Below are positions 1-8,991 of a stretch of DNA of 54,138 nt, piece after piece. Source of the stretch: JBBDNC01 sp040877875 (GTDB lineage Bacteria; Bacteroidota; Rhodothermia; Balneolales; Balneolaceae); assembly GCA_040877875.1 (NCBI GenBank), contig JBBDNC010000194.1, positions 1 through 54,138 of the forward strand, read 5' to 3'. The notes beneath the pieces are model-generated. The model was not told the origin of the DNA, ran no database searches, and worked only from the letters and a program-made list of their open reading frames with translations. The translations under genes were made by a program, and so were the position numbers. Position 1 is the first letter of the stretch. Each line of letters opens with the position of its first letter.

Positions 1-194
1 TGAATGACTGTTTAAACTTCTTGAATAATTCCATTATTTTTAAAGGTTCTGGCTGAATAGAACAGAGATTGAATAACAACGTTAAAAAAACCGTACTATT
101 CATTCTTCCTGGTTGATGGATTTTTTTCATTTTAAATGATGTGAATGGATCTCCAGAAATTTATAAATATTTTAAGTATATAATAATCAGTAAG

Positions 195-2084
195 ATGAAA
201 AGTATATTTCCCAAATATGATATCATTGTTGTAGGGGGCGGACATGCAGGAAGTGAAGCTGCCGGGGCTGCTGCTGAGATCGGGGCGAAAACCCTGTTGA
301 TCACAATGAACCTGGAAGCTATTGCTAAAATGTCCTGCAATCCTGCAATGGGCGGAGTGGCAAAGGGACAGCTAATCCGGGAGATTGATGCGTTGGGAGG
401 TTTGAGTGGTTTGACGAGCGACCAAACGGGCGTTCAATTCAGGATGTTGAACCGAAGTAAAGGTCCGGCTATGTGGAGCCCCCGCTGTCAAAGCGACCGA
501 TCCCTCTATGCCAAGCGGATGCGTGAACTGTTGGAGGAAAAGGAAAACCTGCACTTCCGCCAGGATAATGTGATCGATCTAATAACAGATGACAAAGGAA
601 ATACAATTCAGGGAGTCATTACTCAAACCGGTCAGAAGTTTTTTGCCAAAAGTGTGATACTGACCACAGGCACGTTCGGAAATGGACTGATTCATATCGG
701 AGAAACCCAGTTTGGCGGGGGACGTTCGGGCGAGCGGGCATCTGTCGGTATTTCAGCTTCACTTGAAAATCTCGGATTTGAAGTCGGACGACTCAAGACA
801 GGAACCCCGCCGAGGATTGACGGCCGATCGGTCGACTATGACAAGTTCGAAATTCAATATGGGGACGAAGATCCCAGCCCATTTTCATTTCTGACAGAAT
901 CTCTTCCGGATCTGGAAGATCAGCTTACCTGCTGGATCGGCTATACCAATAACGAGGTTCACGAGCATTTAAGAACCGGTTTTGACAGAAGCCCGATGTT
1001 TGCGGGAAGAATCAAATCAGTGGGACCGAGATATTGCCCTAGTATCGAAGATAAAATCAATCGGTTTGCTGACAAGGATCAACATCAGCTTTTCCTTGAG
1101 CCGGAGGGATGGAATACCTATGAAATGTATGTAAATGGATTTTCGACCTCGCTCCCTGAAGATGTCCAGTATCATGCCATGAGAAAAATCCCCGGACTTG
1201 AAAACGTAATTATGCTTCGTCCGGGATATGCTATAGAATATGACTATTTTCCTCCCTACCAGATAAAGCGAAGTATGGAAACAAAAAGGGTAGAGGGGCT
1301 TTTCTTCGCAGGACAAATTAACGGGACAACCGGTTATGAAGAAGCGGCTTGCCAGGGACTGATGGCCGGGATCAATGCCGCTCTCCGAACAGACGGGAAG
1401 GAACCCCTTGTTCTCAAACGGTCGGAAGCTTATATCGGTGTGCTGATTGATGATCTGATTAATAAAGGGACAGAAGAACCCTATCGTATGTTTACTTCCC
1501 GTGCCGAACACCGAATATTACTCAGACAGGATAACGCGGATTTACGTTTGACTGAATTGGGGCATAAGGTTGGTCTTGCCTCAAAAGAACGATATGAACG
1601 GTATAAGGATAAGAAAAATGCCATTGATACTATTCATGATGTGCTTGATGATTATACTGTTAGGCCTGTAAAAATGGACCCGATGCTTGAATCTGTCGGG
1701 ACGACCCCGTTGAGTCAGCCTGTGAAAGCCAAAACACTCATCCCTCGGCCCGAAGTTCACCTAAATGATTTGCTGGAAGCCGATTCGGAGCTGAAAGACC
1801 AAATCAATAATATATCGACTGACCGGTATGTGCACGAGCAGGTGGAAATTCAAATTAAATATGCCGGTTACATTGAAAAGGAATTTGAAATGGTGGAGGA
1901 GATGAATCGGCAGGAAGATTCCAGGATTCCAGAGCGAATTGATTATGGAAAACTAAAAAGCCTCTCCACCGAAGGACAACAGAAGCTGGACAAGATCCGT
2001 CCGGAGACCATTGGCCAGGCCAGCCGGATCAGCGGGGTATCTGCCAGTGATGTTGCAGTATTGATGGTATATTTGAAAAATTGA
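195..2084 (+). CDS. mnmG: tRNA uridine-5-carboxymethylaminomethyl modification enzyme MnmG (GidA)
   Basis: MnmG with MnmE installs the cmnm5 group on the wobble uridine of certain tRNAs, using FAD, NADH and methylene-tetrahydrofolate in the cytosol. The protein opens with an FAD-binding Rossmann motif (GGGHAGSEAA, about residues 13-22), carries the family signatures RLKTGTPPRIDGR and GTTGYEEAA, and ends in the helical MnmE/tRNA-binding domain (GQASRISGVSASDVAVL). An in-frame start lies upstream at 141, but the family N-terminus (KYDIIVVGGG) directly follows the ATG at 195. That start gives 629 residues, the usual length. No Shine-Dalgarno motif precedes it. It is followed by rsmG, the classical gidA-gidB order near chromosome origins. 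Identification is by strong motif recall. Confidence 0.97.
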   Translation: MKSIFPKYDIIVVGGGHAGSEAAGAAAEIGAKTLLITMNLEAIAKMSCNPAMGGVAKGQLIREIDALGGLSGLTSDQTGVQFRMLNRSKGPAMWSPRCQSDRSLYAKRMRELLEEKENLHFRQDNVIDLITDDKGNTIQGVITQTGQKFFAKSVILTTGTFGNGLIHIGETQFGGGRSGERASVGISASLENLGFEVGRLKTGTPPRIDGRSVDYDKFEIQYGDEDPSPFSFLTESLPDLEDQLTCWIGYTNNEVHEHLRTGFDRSPMFAGRIKSVGPRYCPSIEDKINRFADKDQHQLFLEPEGWNTYEMYVNGFSTSLPEDVQYHAMRKIPGLENVIMLRPGYAIEYDYFPPYQIKRSMETKRVEGLFFAGQINGTTGYEEAACQGLMAGINAALRTDGKEPLVLKRSEAYIGVLIDDLINKGTEEPYRMFTSRAEHRILLRQDNADLRLTELGHKVGLASKERYERYKDKKNAIDTIHDVLDDYTVRPVKMDPMLESVGTTPLSQPVKAKTLIPRPEVHLNDLLEADSELKDQINNISTDRYVHEQVEIQIKYAGYIEKEFEMVEEMNRQEDSRIPERIDYGKLKSLSTEGQQKLDKIRPETIGQASRISGVSASDVAVLMVYLKN

Positions 2085-2250
2085 CTTCCTCCCGTGGATC
2101 TTGTGACAGATTTTTTCAACAATGTCGAGTGAGAAAATAATCTTCTCTATACTCCCTGAAGTCAACACGGACCCGGTTTTAATGCTCACCCATATCAATG
2201 ATCGGTAATGAGAAAGAAGATATTACGATTTAAAATCTAACGAATACGTG

Positions 2251-2880
2251 ATGATGAATGAGAAAATAGTTTCACGTGAAACATTGGAAAATACGAGAGA
2301 ACTTTATCAACAGTATTTTGAAGAATTGGAAGCTTATCTTGAACAACTATTGTGGTGGAACGAGAAAGTGAACCTGGTCAGCCGGGAAGTTTCACGTGAA
2401 ACAGTTCGTGAACACATTGTCCACTCATTAATCCCGCAGGAACTTAATGTGATAAAAAATGAAGATTCATGGATCGATGCCGGCACCGGCGGCGGGCTAC
2501 CGGGGATTCCTCTTGCGATTACCGGAAAGGGAACCCATTGGATTCTGAACGATATTGTAAGTAAAAAAGTGGCGGCGCTTAAGCAGATGATTTTCCATCT
2601 TAATTTGTCAACTGTAAAAGCGACTGCGGACTCAGTTGAAAAGCTTTTATTTCCTGGAAATTGCGGGGTCATTACCAAGCACGCGTTCAAAACGGACAAT
2701 CTATTGAGAATGATAAAAGAGAAGTCTTGGAAAAAATTGGTGTTGATGAAAGGAGTTGATGAGGCAAAAGAGGAGTTTCAAAAACTTGATATGAATTTAA
2801 AGTCTATACTTTATCGTTTTGAATTTGGCGACGATGAGCCGTTTTATGAAGGAAAAGGGCTAATGGTGATTGAGCAATGA
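2251..2880 (+). CDS. rsmG: 16S rRNA (guanine527-N7)-methyltransferase RsmG (GidB)
   Basis: RsmG methylates N7 of G527 in 16S rRNA using S-adenosylmethionine. The SAM-binding glycine loop AGTGGGLPGIPLA is visible near residue 80, preceded by the family element WNEKVNLVSR and HIVHSL. Three start codons are stacked (GTG 2248, ATG 2251, ATG 2254). I chose 2251, giving 209 residues, which is normal. The N-terminal half contains the pentapeptide VSRET twice; both copies are encoded by parS-like palindromes (separate entries). The gene sits 166 bp after mnmG. The canonical next genes parA-parB are absent here, and a WYL regulator follows instead. Confidence 0.96.
   Translation: MMNEKIVSRETLENTRELYQQYFEELEAYLEQLLWWNEKVNLVSREVSRETVREHIVHSLIPQELNVIKNEDSWIDAGTGGGLPGIPLAITGKGTHWILNDIVSKKVAALKQMIFHLNLSTVKATADSVEKLLFPGNCGVITKHAFKTDNLLRMIKEKSWKKLVLMKGVDEAKEEFQKLDMNLKSILYRFEFGDDEPFYEGKGLMVIEQ
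2268..2283. promoter_or_regulatory. parS: parS-like centromere site 1, inside rsmG
   Basis: The 16-mer AGTTTCACGTGAAACA matches the well-known bacterial parS consensus TGTTTCACGTGAAACA at 15 of 16 positions, and its inner 14 bases are a perfect palindrome. It lies in the first codons of rsmG and encodes VSRET. ParB is known to nucleate on such sites near the origin, and parS within gidB is known in other phyla. No parA or parB gene lies in this window, so function is inferred from sequence identity alone. Confidence 0.85.
2388..2403. promoter_or_regulatory. parS: parS-like centromere site 2, inside rsmG
   Basis: This is an identical second copy of AGTTTCACGTGAAACA, exactly 120 bp downstream of the first and in the same reading frame, again encoding VSRET. 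It falls in the conserved RsmG stretch between NLVSR and HIVHSL, so protein and DNA constraints coincide. Two copies in one gene make chance very unlikely. Confidence 0.85.
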
Positions 2881-3184
2881 CAGAGTAATGAGTGAAGAGT
2901 ATCAGATAAACGTATGACGGTGTTCAAAAAAGATAGATGAAAAAACAGATTCGGGGATAACCTGATTTTATTTGGGTAGGGACATTTCACTTTCTACTGT
3001 TTCAACAGAGTGTGAGCAGGCTGTAAACGAAACTATTTCCCTTATGTATAGGTAAAAAGCTGGTATTACGAAAAAGGGCCAATTTAAGAATACCGAATAA
3101 TGCCTGAAGTGGATATTTCCAAACCGCTGCATATTATTTTATCGAGAATTTTAATTATTATATATAATTGTTATTTAGATACTT
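2881..3184. other. Intergenic region rsmG-WYL gene, with a weak heptad tract at its left end
   Basis: No reading frame with protein-like character is visible. The first about 45 bases after the rsmG stop are purine-rich with rough 7-base periodicity (TAATGAG, TGAAGAG, TATCAGA), resembling the other heptad tracts of the window. The last 60 bases before the WYL gene are very A/T-rich and probably hold its promoter. I cannot place -35/-10 boxes with confidence. Confidence 0.4.
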
Positions 3185-4135
3185 ATGAGCCGTCTAAAAA
3201 GTTCTGAACGAAGAATGAAGCTCATCCTGATGCTACAGGATGCAAGGAAAAGACTAACGGTTGACAAACTTGCCGAAACGTTTAATGTTAGCCGCCGTAC
3301 GATATTCAGGGATTTGAATGCACTGTCTGAAATCAATGTACCGGTCACGTGGGAGCGTTATAGCGGGTATGGAATTATGCCCGGTTATAAAGTGCCCCCT
3401 CTGATGTTTACTTCGAAAGAACTGGCTACGATCATGGTCGGATTGAATTTCGTAAAGTCACAGGTCGATCAGAAACTGGGCGAGGATGCAAAAGGGGTAG
3501 AATTAAAAATTAAAAATGTATTGCCGGAGGATCTGAAGAAATTTATGGATTCGCTGGCGGATCGAACGGTGGTCGATCCCTTCCTCCATTATGGAGCAGA
3601 GAAAAAGAAGGGGGGAAGCTGGTATTTGATCAGCAGTGCGATTTCACAAAACCGATCGATTGCTTTTACTTACCGAAGCAAAAGTGACGGGTCAACGACC
3701 GATCGGGAACTTGACCCGTACTTGATCGTATTCTACCGGGATCACTGGAATGTTATCGGATTTTCACATAAAAGAGAAGACATTCGGAATTTTGTTCTGG
3801 ACCGTATGACGGATATTGAAATTTTGGAGAAAAATTTTGAGCTGCAATCGGAAATTGACATAGAGGCCCTGATTTTTCGATCTGACGGCACGGAGTATTT
3901 AATAAGGGTATCCATTCATAAATCAGCTTTTAAGCAATTTGAGGCCAATCTGCCAACAAAAATATTTAAGAAAAAAGAAGAAATTTCCGAATTTTTTAAG
4001 GTCCAGTTTTTTTTCAATAATCTTGATTTTATTAATGAGTGGCTTCTTCAATTTGGGGATAAGGTAAAAGTTGAAGGGCCGGATGAGCTAAATGAAAAAA
4101 GAATGGAGTTGTTGAAGAAGATGATGAAAGATTGA
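3185..4135 (+). CDS. WYL-domain transcriptional regulator (HTH_11 + WYL, YafY type)
   Basis: The 316-residue protein starts with an HTH_11 winged helix (residues about 7-60; TVDKLAETFNVSRRTIFRDL is the recognition region). It continues with a WYL ligand-sensing domain around residues 145-215 (RSIAFTYRSK, then HWNVIGF in place of the canonical W-Y-L motif) and a C-terminal WCX-like extension. Such proteins are one-component regulators that often respond to nucleic-acid or nucleotide ligands; the targets here are unknown. The gene stands alone, 304 bp after rsmG, with no obvious regulated operon beside it. It occupies the position where parA-parB commonly lie in other genomes. Confidence 0.88.
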   Translation: MSRLKSSERRMKLILMLQDARKRLTVDKLAETFNVSRRTIFRDLNALSEINVPVTWERYSGYGIMPGYKVPPLMFTSKELATIMVGLNFVKSQVDQKLGEDAKGVELKIKNVLPEDLKKFMDSLADRTVVDPFLHYGAEKKKGGSWYLISSAISQNRSIAFTYRSKSDGSTTDRELDPYLIVFYRDHWNVIGFSHKREDIRNFVLDRMTDIEILEKNFELQSEIDIEALIFRSDGTEYLIRVSIHKSAFKQFEANLPTKIFKKKEEISEFFKVQFFFNNLDFINEWLLQFGDKVKVEGPDELNEKRMELLKKMMKD

Positions 4136-4259
4136 TCCGTTACCATGGGGAGAAATACAGGGAATACCGCAAGCGTGTAGGAATGCTCATTCCTTTCCCC
4201 GGAAAGAAATAACAAAATAAATAATTGAATGTTTGAAAACAGCTAAAACCATATCGAAA

Positions 4260-4406
4260 ATGTCTGACCCGGAAAAGATAAAAGAGGCATTTGAACGAAA
4301 TCAAAAGGCTGTCAAATTACGGCCGGAGAATGGGAAAAGTACCGCCGTCACCAAAGTGCGTCTCTATGACGGTACTACCTGCGAAGTGAAGCCAATTCAA
4401 CGATGA
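4260..4406 (+). pseudogene. Truncated OsmC-family N-terminal remnant
   Basis: A 48-codon frame reads MSDPEKIKEAFERNQKAVKL and continues through TAVTKVRLYDGTTCEV before ending at TGA after four more residues (KPIQR region). From memory this matches the N-terminus of OsmC-family peroxide-related proteins, in which that segment leads into a domain of roughly another 100 or more residues. Nothing resembling the rest of OsmC follows before the gyrA end, so I read it as a decayed fragment. An upstream in-frame TTG at 4233 would add nine residues. A free-standing small protein is possible but less likely. Confidence is moderate because the family match is by recall. Confidence 0.55.
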
Positions 4407-4421
4407 ACATTCTGTTCTGTT

Positions 4422-4445
4422 CACTGATATACTGATACACTGATT
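4422..4445. repeat. Octameric tandem tract just beyond the gyrA stop
   Basis: Three direct octamers CACTGATA, TACTGATA and CACTGATT run head to tail and are flanked by TTCTGTTC and ACTGTAAT, so the periodicity extends about one unit on each side. The tract ends seven bases from the gyrA stop codon. It belongs to the same style as the heptad tracts elsewhere in the window, and a related CAGTG-rich tract lies at 19616-19648. Confidence 0.6.
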
Positions 4446-4452
4446 ACTGTAA

Positions 4453-6927
4453 TTATTCGTCGTCCATTTCAGTGGCGTCTTCCTCATCCTCTTCGTTTAC
4501 GACGCGTGTAACGGCTCCGATTTTTCCTTCTTCACCCAGGCGCATGATCCGTACCCCCTGCGTGTTTCTTCCCATCGTCCGGATCCCCTTGCATTGCATA
4601 CGGATTACTTTACCGCGTTCAGTAATGATCATCAAATCGTCATCGTCGGAAACTTCCTTGAGGGCAATAAGCTTGCCTGTTTTGGGAGTCACCTTCAGCG
4701 TAATAACCCCTTTTCCGCCACGGCTTTGTTCCCGGTAGTCTTCAACGAGCGACCGTTTGCCATATCCGTTTTCAGAAATGGCCAGTACGGTGGCTTCATG
4801 GGTGTTTTTGATGACCACCATATCTACGAGTTCATCATTTTTACCGAGATTCATTCCTCTCACACCCGACGTGTTACGGCCCATATCCCGGACTTCACTT
4901 TCGTGAAATCGTATAGCCCGTCCGTTTTTATTGGCAAGAATGACGGTACTTTCTCCATCTGTCAGGGCCGCTCCCAGGAGCCGGTCTCCTTTTTTAATAT
5001 TGATCGCTATAATTCCATCTCGCCGCGGCCGGCTGTAGGCTTCGAGAATGGTTTTCTTGACCTGCCCTTCCTTGGTCGCCATGAGGATCGAGTGATTATT
5101 AATGTACTCTTCGTCGTCGAGTGTTTTCACCGGGACAAAAGTCATAATTCGGTCGTCCTTGTCAATATCTATCAGGTTAACAATTGCCCGTCCTCTTGCA
5201 AGACGGGAGCCTTCGGGTATTTCATACACCTTCAGCCAGTAACAGTTGCCCATTTCTGTGAAAAACAGAATATAGTTGTGGTTGGTGGCAACAAACAGAT
5301 GTTCCACAAAGTCATCATCCTTCGTTGTCGTCCCTTTCATGCCTTTGCCTCCCCGCCTCTGCCGTCTGTAGCCGCTCACAGGCATTCGTTTGATAAAGCC
5401 TTTGTTGGAGATCGTTACCACTACATCCTCATCGGCAATCATATCTTCGATATCAAAATCATCGGCTGAATAGACAATCTGGGTACGCCGTTCGTCACCG
5501 TACCGGTCTTTCAGTGCAAGAAGTTCTTCCTTGATGATCCCGGTTTGTTTGTCCCGGTTTGAAAGGATCTCGCGGAATTCAGTAATCTTGTCAACGATTT
5601 CCCCGTATTCCTGGTCAATCTTGTCCCGCTCCAGGCCGGTTAGCTTTTGCAGACGCATATCCAGAATGGCTTTTGCCTGGATATCGGTCAAGGCAAACAG
5701 CTTTCGAAGCTTTTCGTTTGCCTCTTGCGGACTGTTGGAGGCCCGGATAGTCTTGATGACTTCGTCAAGGTTATCCAGCGCAATTTTCAGGCCTTCAAGG
5801 ATATGGGCACGGGCTTCCGCCTGATCCAGGTCATAGATGGTCCGCCGGATAATGACATCAATCCGGTGCTCCACAAAGTGGTAGATCAGCTCTTTGAGTG
5901 ACATCACATTGGGACGGCCTTTTACAAGGGCCAGGTTAATCACCCCAAAAGTCTGTTGCATCTGGGTGTACTTATAGAGCTGATTCAAAACCACGCCTGC
6001 ATTGGCTCCCCGCTTGAGCATGATTACAATTCTCATGCCCTCCCGGTCAGACTCATCCCGGACTTCCGAGATGTCATTAATCTTTTCATCGTTTACAAGG
6101 TCGGCAATCTTTTCGATCAGTGTGGCTTTGTTTACCTGGTAGGGTATTTCCGTGACCACAATCTGCTCGCGGTTGTTGCGCATCTCCTCCACATTGGCAC
6201 GAGCCCGCATGGTGATTTTTCCCCTGCCGGTCTCATAGGCTTCGCGAACTCCTTCATATCCATAGATAATTCCGCCGGTCGGAAAGTCAGGAGCTGTAAT
6301 ATGTTCCATCAGCCCTTTTACATCGATGTCCGGATTGTCAAGATAAGCTGTAATCCCGTCGATAATTTCATTGAGATTATGGGGAGCCATGTTTGTGGCC
6401 ATACCTACGGCTATTCCCGAAGCTCCATTCAATAAAAGGTTCGGAATGGAGGAGGGGAGTACAGTCGGTTCATGCAGCGTGTCATCGAAGTTTTGCTGAT
6501 AGTCGACTGTTTCCTTGTTGATATCCGTCAACATTTCCTCGGCAATTCTCTGCATCCGGACTTCCGTGTACCGCATGGCTGCTGCCGAGTCTCCGTCAAC
6601 GGAGCCGAAGTTTCCCTGGCCGTCAACCAAGGGATAGCGAAGGGAGAAATCCTGCACCATCCTTACAATCGAATCATACACGGCCGAATCACCGTGTGGA
6701 TGGTATTTACCCAGAACTTCCCCGACAATCCGGGCACTCTTCTTGTAATTTCTGTTGTGAAGCATGCCCAGTTCACTCATACCGAACAATACGCGTCTGT
6801 GCACTGGTTTCAGGCCGTCCCGCACATCCGGTAGGGCTCGTGAAACGATCACCGACATGGAATAGTCGATGTAAGACGACTGCATTTCATTTTCTATGGA
6901 AATGGGTATGATTTTTTCGCTGGCCAT
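4453..6927 (-). CDS. gyrA: DNA gyrase subunit A
   Basis: GyrA is the DNA cleavage-rejoining subunit of gyrase, which introduces negative supercoils. The 824-residue protein has the catalytic tyrosine at 120 (AMRYTEVR). The quinolone-resistance region is HPHGDSAVYDS with Ser81 and Asp85, equivalent to E. coli 83/87 in the susceptible state. The GyrA box QRRGGKG at 523-529 distinguishes it from topoisomerase IV ParC. The C-terminal domain carries beta-pinwheel repeats and a strongly acidic tail. It is transcribed with gyrB, which lies 123 bp upstream on the same strand. Start ATG at 6927 fits the family N-terminus. Confidence 0.98.
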   Translation of the reverse strand: MASEKIIPISIENEMQSSYIDYSMSVIVSRALPDVRDGLKPVHRRVLFGMSELGMLHNRNYKKSARIVGEVLGKYHPHGDSAVYDSIVRMVQDFSLRYPLVDGQGNFGSVDGDSAAAMRYTEVRMQRIAEEMLTDINKETVDYQQNFDDTLHEPTVLPSSIPNLLLNGASGIAVGMATNMAPHNLNEIIDGITAYLDNPDIDVKGLMEHITAPDFPTGGIIYGYEGVREAYETGRGKITMRARANVEEMRNNREQIVVTEIPYQVNKATLIEKIADLVNDEKINDISEVRDESDREGMRIVIMLKRGANAGVVLNQLYKYTQMQQTFGVINLALVKGRPNVMSLKELIYHFVEHRIDVIIRRTIYDLDQAEARAHILEGLKIALDNLDEVIKTIRASNSPQEANEKLRKLFALTDIQAKAILDMRLQKLTGLERDKIDQEYGEIVDKITEFREILSNRDKQTGIIKEELLALKDRYGDERRTQIVYSADDFDIEDMIADEDVVVTISNKGFIKRMPVSGYRRQRRGGKGMKGTTTKDDDFVEHLFVATNHNYILFFTEMGNCYWLKVYEIPEGSRLARGRAIVNLIDIDKDDRIMTFVPVKTLDDEEYINNHSILMATKEGQVKKTILEAYSRPRRDGIIAINIKKGDRLLGAALTDGESTVILANKNGRAIRFHESEVRDMGRNTSGVRGMNLGKNDELVDMVVIKNTHEATVLAISENGYGKRSLVEDYREQSRGGKGVITLKVTPKTGKLIALKEVSDDDDLMIITERGKVIRMQCKGIRTMGRNTQGVRIMRLGEEGKIGAVTRVVNEEDEEDATEMDDE

Positions 6928-7050
6928 ACTTTTACTTTAAGTGTTAAATCTTGAATCGTGGATGAATGAAAAGAAATCCGTCAGACGATAAGTGACTCAT
7001 GCAGCATAAATTTTGAAAGGTGACGAGATATTTCTTCCTTTTCACTGAAA

Positions 7051-8991
7051 TTATATATCGAGCGTGGCGTATTTCGCATTTCGTTCAATAAATTCGCGGC
7101 GGGGTTCCACATCTCCACCCATCAAAGTTGAAAACATTTTATCCGCGGCGGCGCCATTTTCGACGGTTACCTGTTGGAGCGTTCTCGTTTCGGGATCCAT
7201 AGTGGTTTCCCAGAGTTGGCTGGGATTCATCTCGCCCAGTCCCTTATATCGGGAGACATCAAATTTCTTTTTCTCTTTCCTGAGCTGTTTGATGAGTTTA
7301 TCCCGGGTTGCATCATCCCAGGCATATTCAATCTGTCCCCGCGACGCAGTAATCCGGTAGAGAGGGGGAGTGGCGATATAGATATGGCCCAGCTCAATAA
7401 GGGGCTGCATATACCGATAGAAAAAGGTGAGCAACAGGGTACGAATGTGAGAACCGTCTACGTCGGCATCTGTCATCACAATGATTTTATGATACCGAAG
7501 TTTTTCGAGGTCAAAATCATCTTCACCGTGTCCGACTCCGGCTCCCAAAGCTGTGATCATCGCTTGAATTTCCTTGTTCTCAAGGATCTTGTTGATTTTG
7601 GCTTTCTCCACATTAAGAATTTTGCCGCGGAGGGGAAGAATCGCCTGAAAGCTCCTGTTTCGTCCCATTTTGGCAGATCCGCCGGCAGAATCCCCCTCAA
7701 CGAGATAAATTTCACAATGTTCCGGATCGTTGATCGAGCAGTCGGCAAGCTTGCCGGGCAGGCCGCCTCCTCCCATCGCACTTTTGCGTTGGATCAATTG
7801 CCGGGCTTTCCGTGCAGCTTCACGGGCTTCAGCAGCTAAAATTACTTTTTCAAGAACTTTTTTGGCGGTTTTCGGATTTTGCTCCAGATATTCATTCATT
7901 TTTTCATAGACAACCACTTCGACGGCACTCTGAACCTCGGAATTTCCCAGTTTGGTTTTGGTTTGTCCTTCGAACTGAGGTTCGGGTACTTTTATACTGA
8001 GAACCCCGGTAAGCCCCTCACGAAAATCTTCACCCGAAATGTTAATCTTGCTGTTCGACTTGATGATATTATTCTTTTCAGCATAGGATTTAAGCGAGCG
8101 GGTCAGTGCACGCCGGAAACCTGATATATGGGTTCCGCCTTCCCTCGTATTGATGTTATTGACATACGAGAAAATGTTCTCCGTGTACGAGTTGTTGTAC
8201 TGCAGTGCCAATTCAACCGGCACCATATCCACTTCACCATGGATATAGATGGGGTCACTCATCATGGGTTCCCGGCTTTCATCCAGGAATTTCACAAAAT
8301 CCTTGACTCCGCCGGCAAAATGAAACGTCTCGGTTCTTAATTTTTCATCTTCTTCGCGCTCATCGATCAGTTCAATCGTGATTTCAGGATTCAGGAATGC
8401 CAATTCACGCATTCGATCCGCGATGATATCAAATTTAAATTCCCGTGTTTGGGTAAAAATCTCCGGATCCGGTTTAAATCGGATGATGGTTCCGGTATCA
8501 TCCGATTTGCCGGTTGTCTTCAATGGAGTAACCGTTGCACCTTTTTGGAACTCCATCACATAAATATTTCCGTCCCGGTGGATTTCCGCCTGGAATTCAG
8601 AAGAAAGAGCATTCACACAACTGACGCCCACTCCGTGAAGTCCGCCAGACACTTTATAGGTATTCTTGTCAAATTTACCGCCGGCATGCAATTTGGTAAG
8701 AACCACCTCGACTGCGGGAAGCTTCAGTTTCTCGTGCTCATCTACCGGGATTCCCCGGCCATTATCCGCAACGGTAACAGACCCGTCTTCATGAATCGTA
8801 AGTTTCATGTAGTCACAATAACCGGCAAGAGCCTCATCGATCGAATTGTCGACCACTTCGTTGATAAGATGGTGAAGTCCACGCTGACCGGTATCTCCGA
8901 TGTACATCGCCGGACGCTTCCGAACAGCCTCCAATCCCTCTAATACCTGAATATTGGACGCCTTGTAATCGGAGCTTTTGTTTCTTGCCAT
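7051..8991 (-). CDS. gyrB: DNA gyrase subunit B
   Basis: GyrB is the ATPase subunit of gyrase. The 646-residue protein shows the GHKL ATP-binding motifs (EVVDNSIDEA near 45-54, DNGRGIP at 76-82, GGLHGVGVS at 116-124). The Toprim motifs are EGDSAGGSA with Glu432, and DADVDGSH with Asp508, Asp510 and Asp512. The PLRGKILNVEKA segment follows at about 453. Length is normal for the shorter gyrB class without the proteobacterial insertion. It precedes gyrA on the minus strand, so gyrB-gyrA probably form one operon. Upstream on the minus strand, TTGCTT with TATAAG 16 bases later (about 9047-9075) is a weak promoter candidate. Confidence 0.98.
   Translation of the reverse strand: MARNKSSDYKASNIQVLEGLEAVRKRPAMYIGDTGQRGLHHLINEVVDNSIDEALAGYCDYMKLTIHEDGSVTVADNGRGIPVDEHEKLKLPAVEVVLTKLHAGGKFDKNTYKVSGGLHGVGVSCVNALSSEFQAEIHRDGNIYVMEFQKGATVTPLKTTGKSDDTGTIIRFKPDPEIFTQTREFKFDIIADRMRELAFLNPEITIELIDEREEDEKLRTETFHFAGGVKDFVKFLDESREPMMSDPIYIHGEVDMVPVELALQYNNSYTENIFSYVNNINTREGGTHISGFRRALTRSLKSYAEKNNIIKSNSKINISGEDFREGLTGVLSIKVPEPQFEGQTKTKLGNSEVQSAVEVVVYEKMNEYLEQNPKTAKKVLEKVILAAEAREAARKARQLIQRKSAMGGGGLPGKLADCSINDPEHCEIYLVEGDSAGGSAKMGRNRSFQAILPLRGKILNVEKAKINKILENKEIQAMITALGAGVGHGEDDFDLEKLRYHKIIVMTDADVDGSHIRTLLLTFFYRYMQPLIELGHIYIATPPLYRITASRGQIEYAWDDATRDKLIKQLRKEKKKFDVSRYKGLGEMNPSQLWETTMDPETRTLQQVTVENGAAADKMFSTLMGGDVEPRREFIERNAKYATLDI

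Noticed and set aside
2122..2208. A 28-codon plus-strand frame between mnmG and rsmG
   Set aside because: Has an ATG and stop but is too short to support without conservation data, and no family was recognised.
4594..5469. A 291-codon plus-strand frame opposite gyrA
   Set aside because: gyrA is unambiguous here; the opposite frame has no family motifs.
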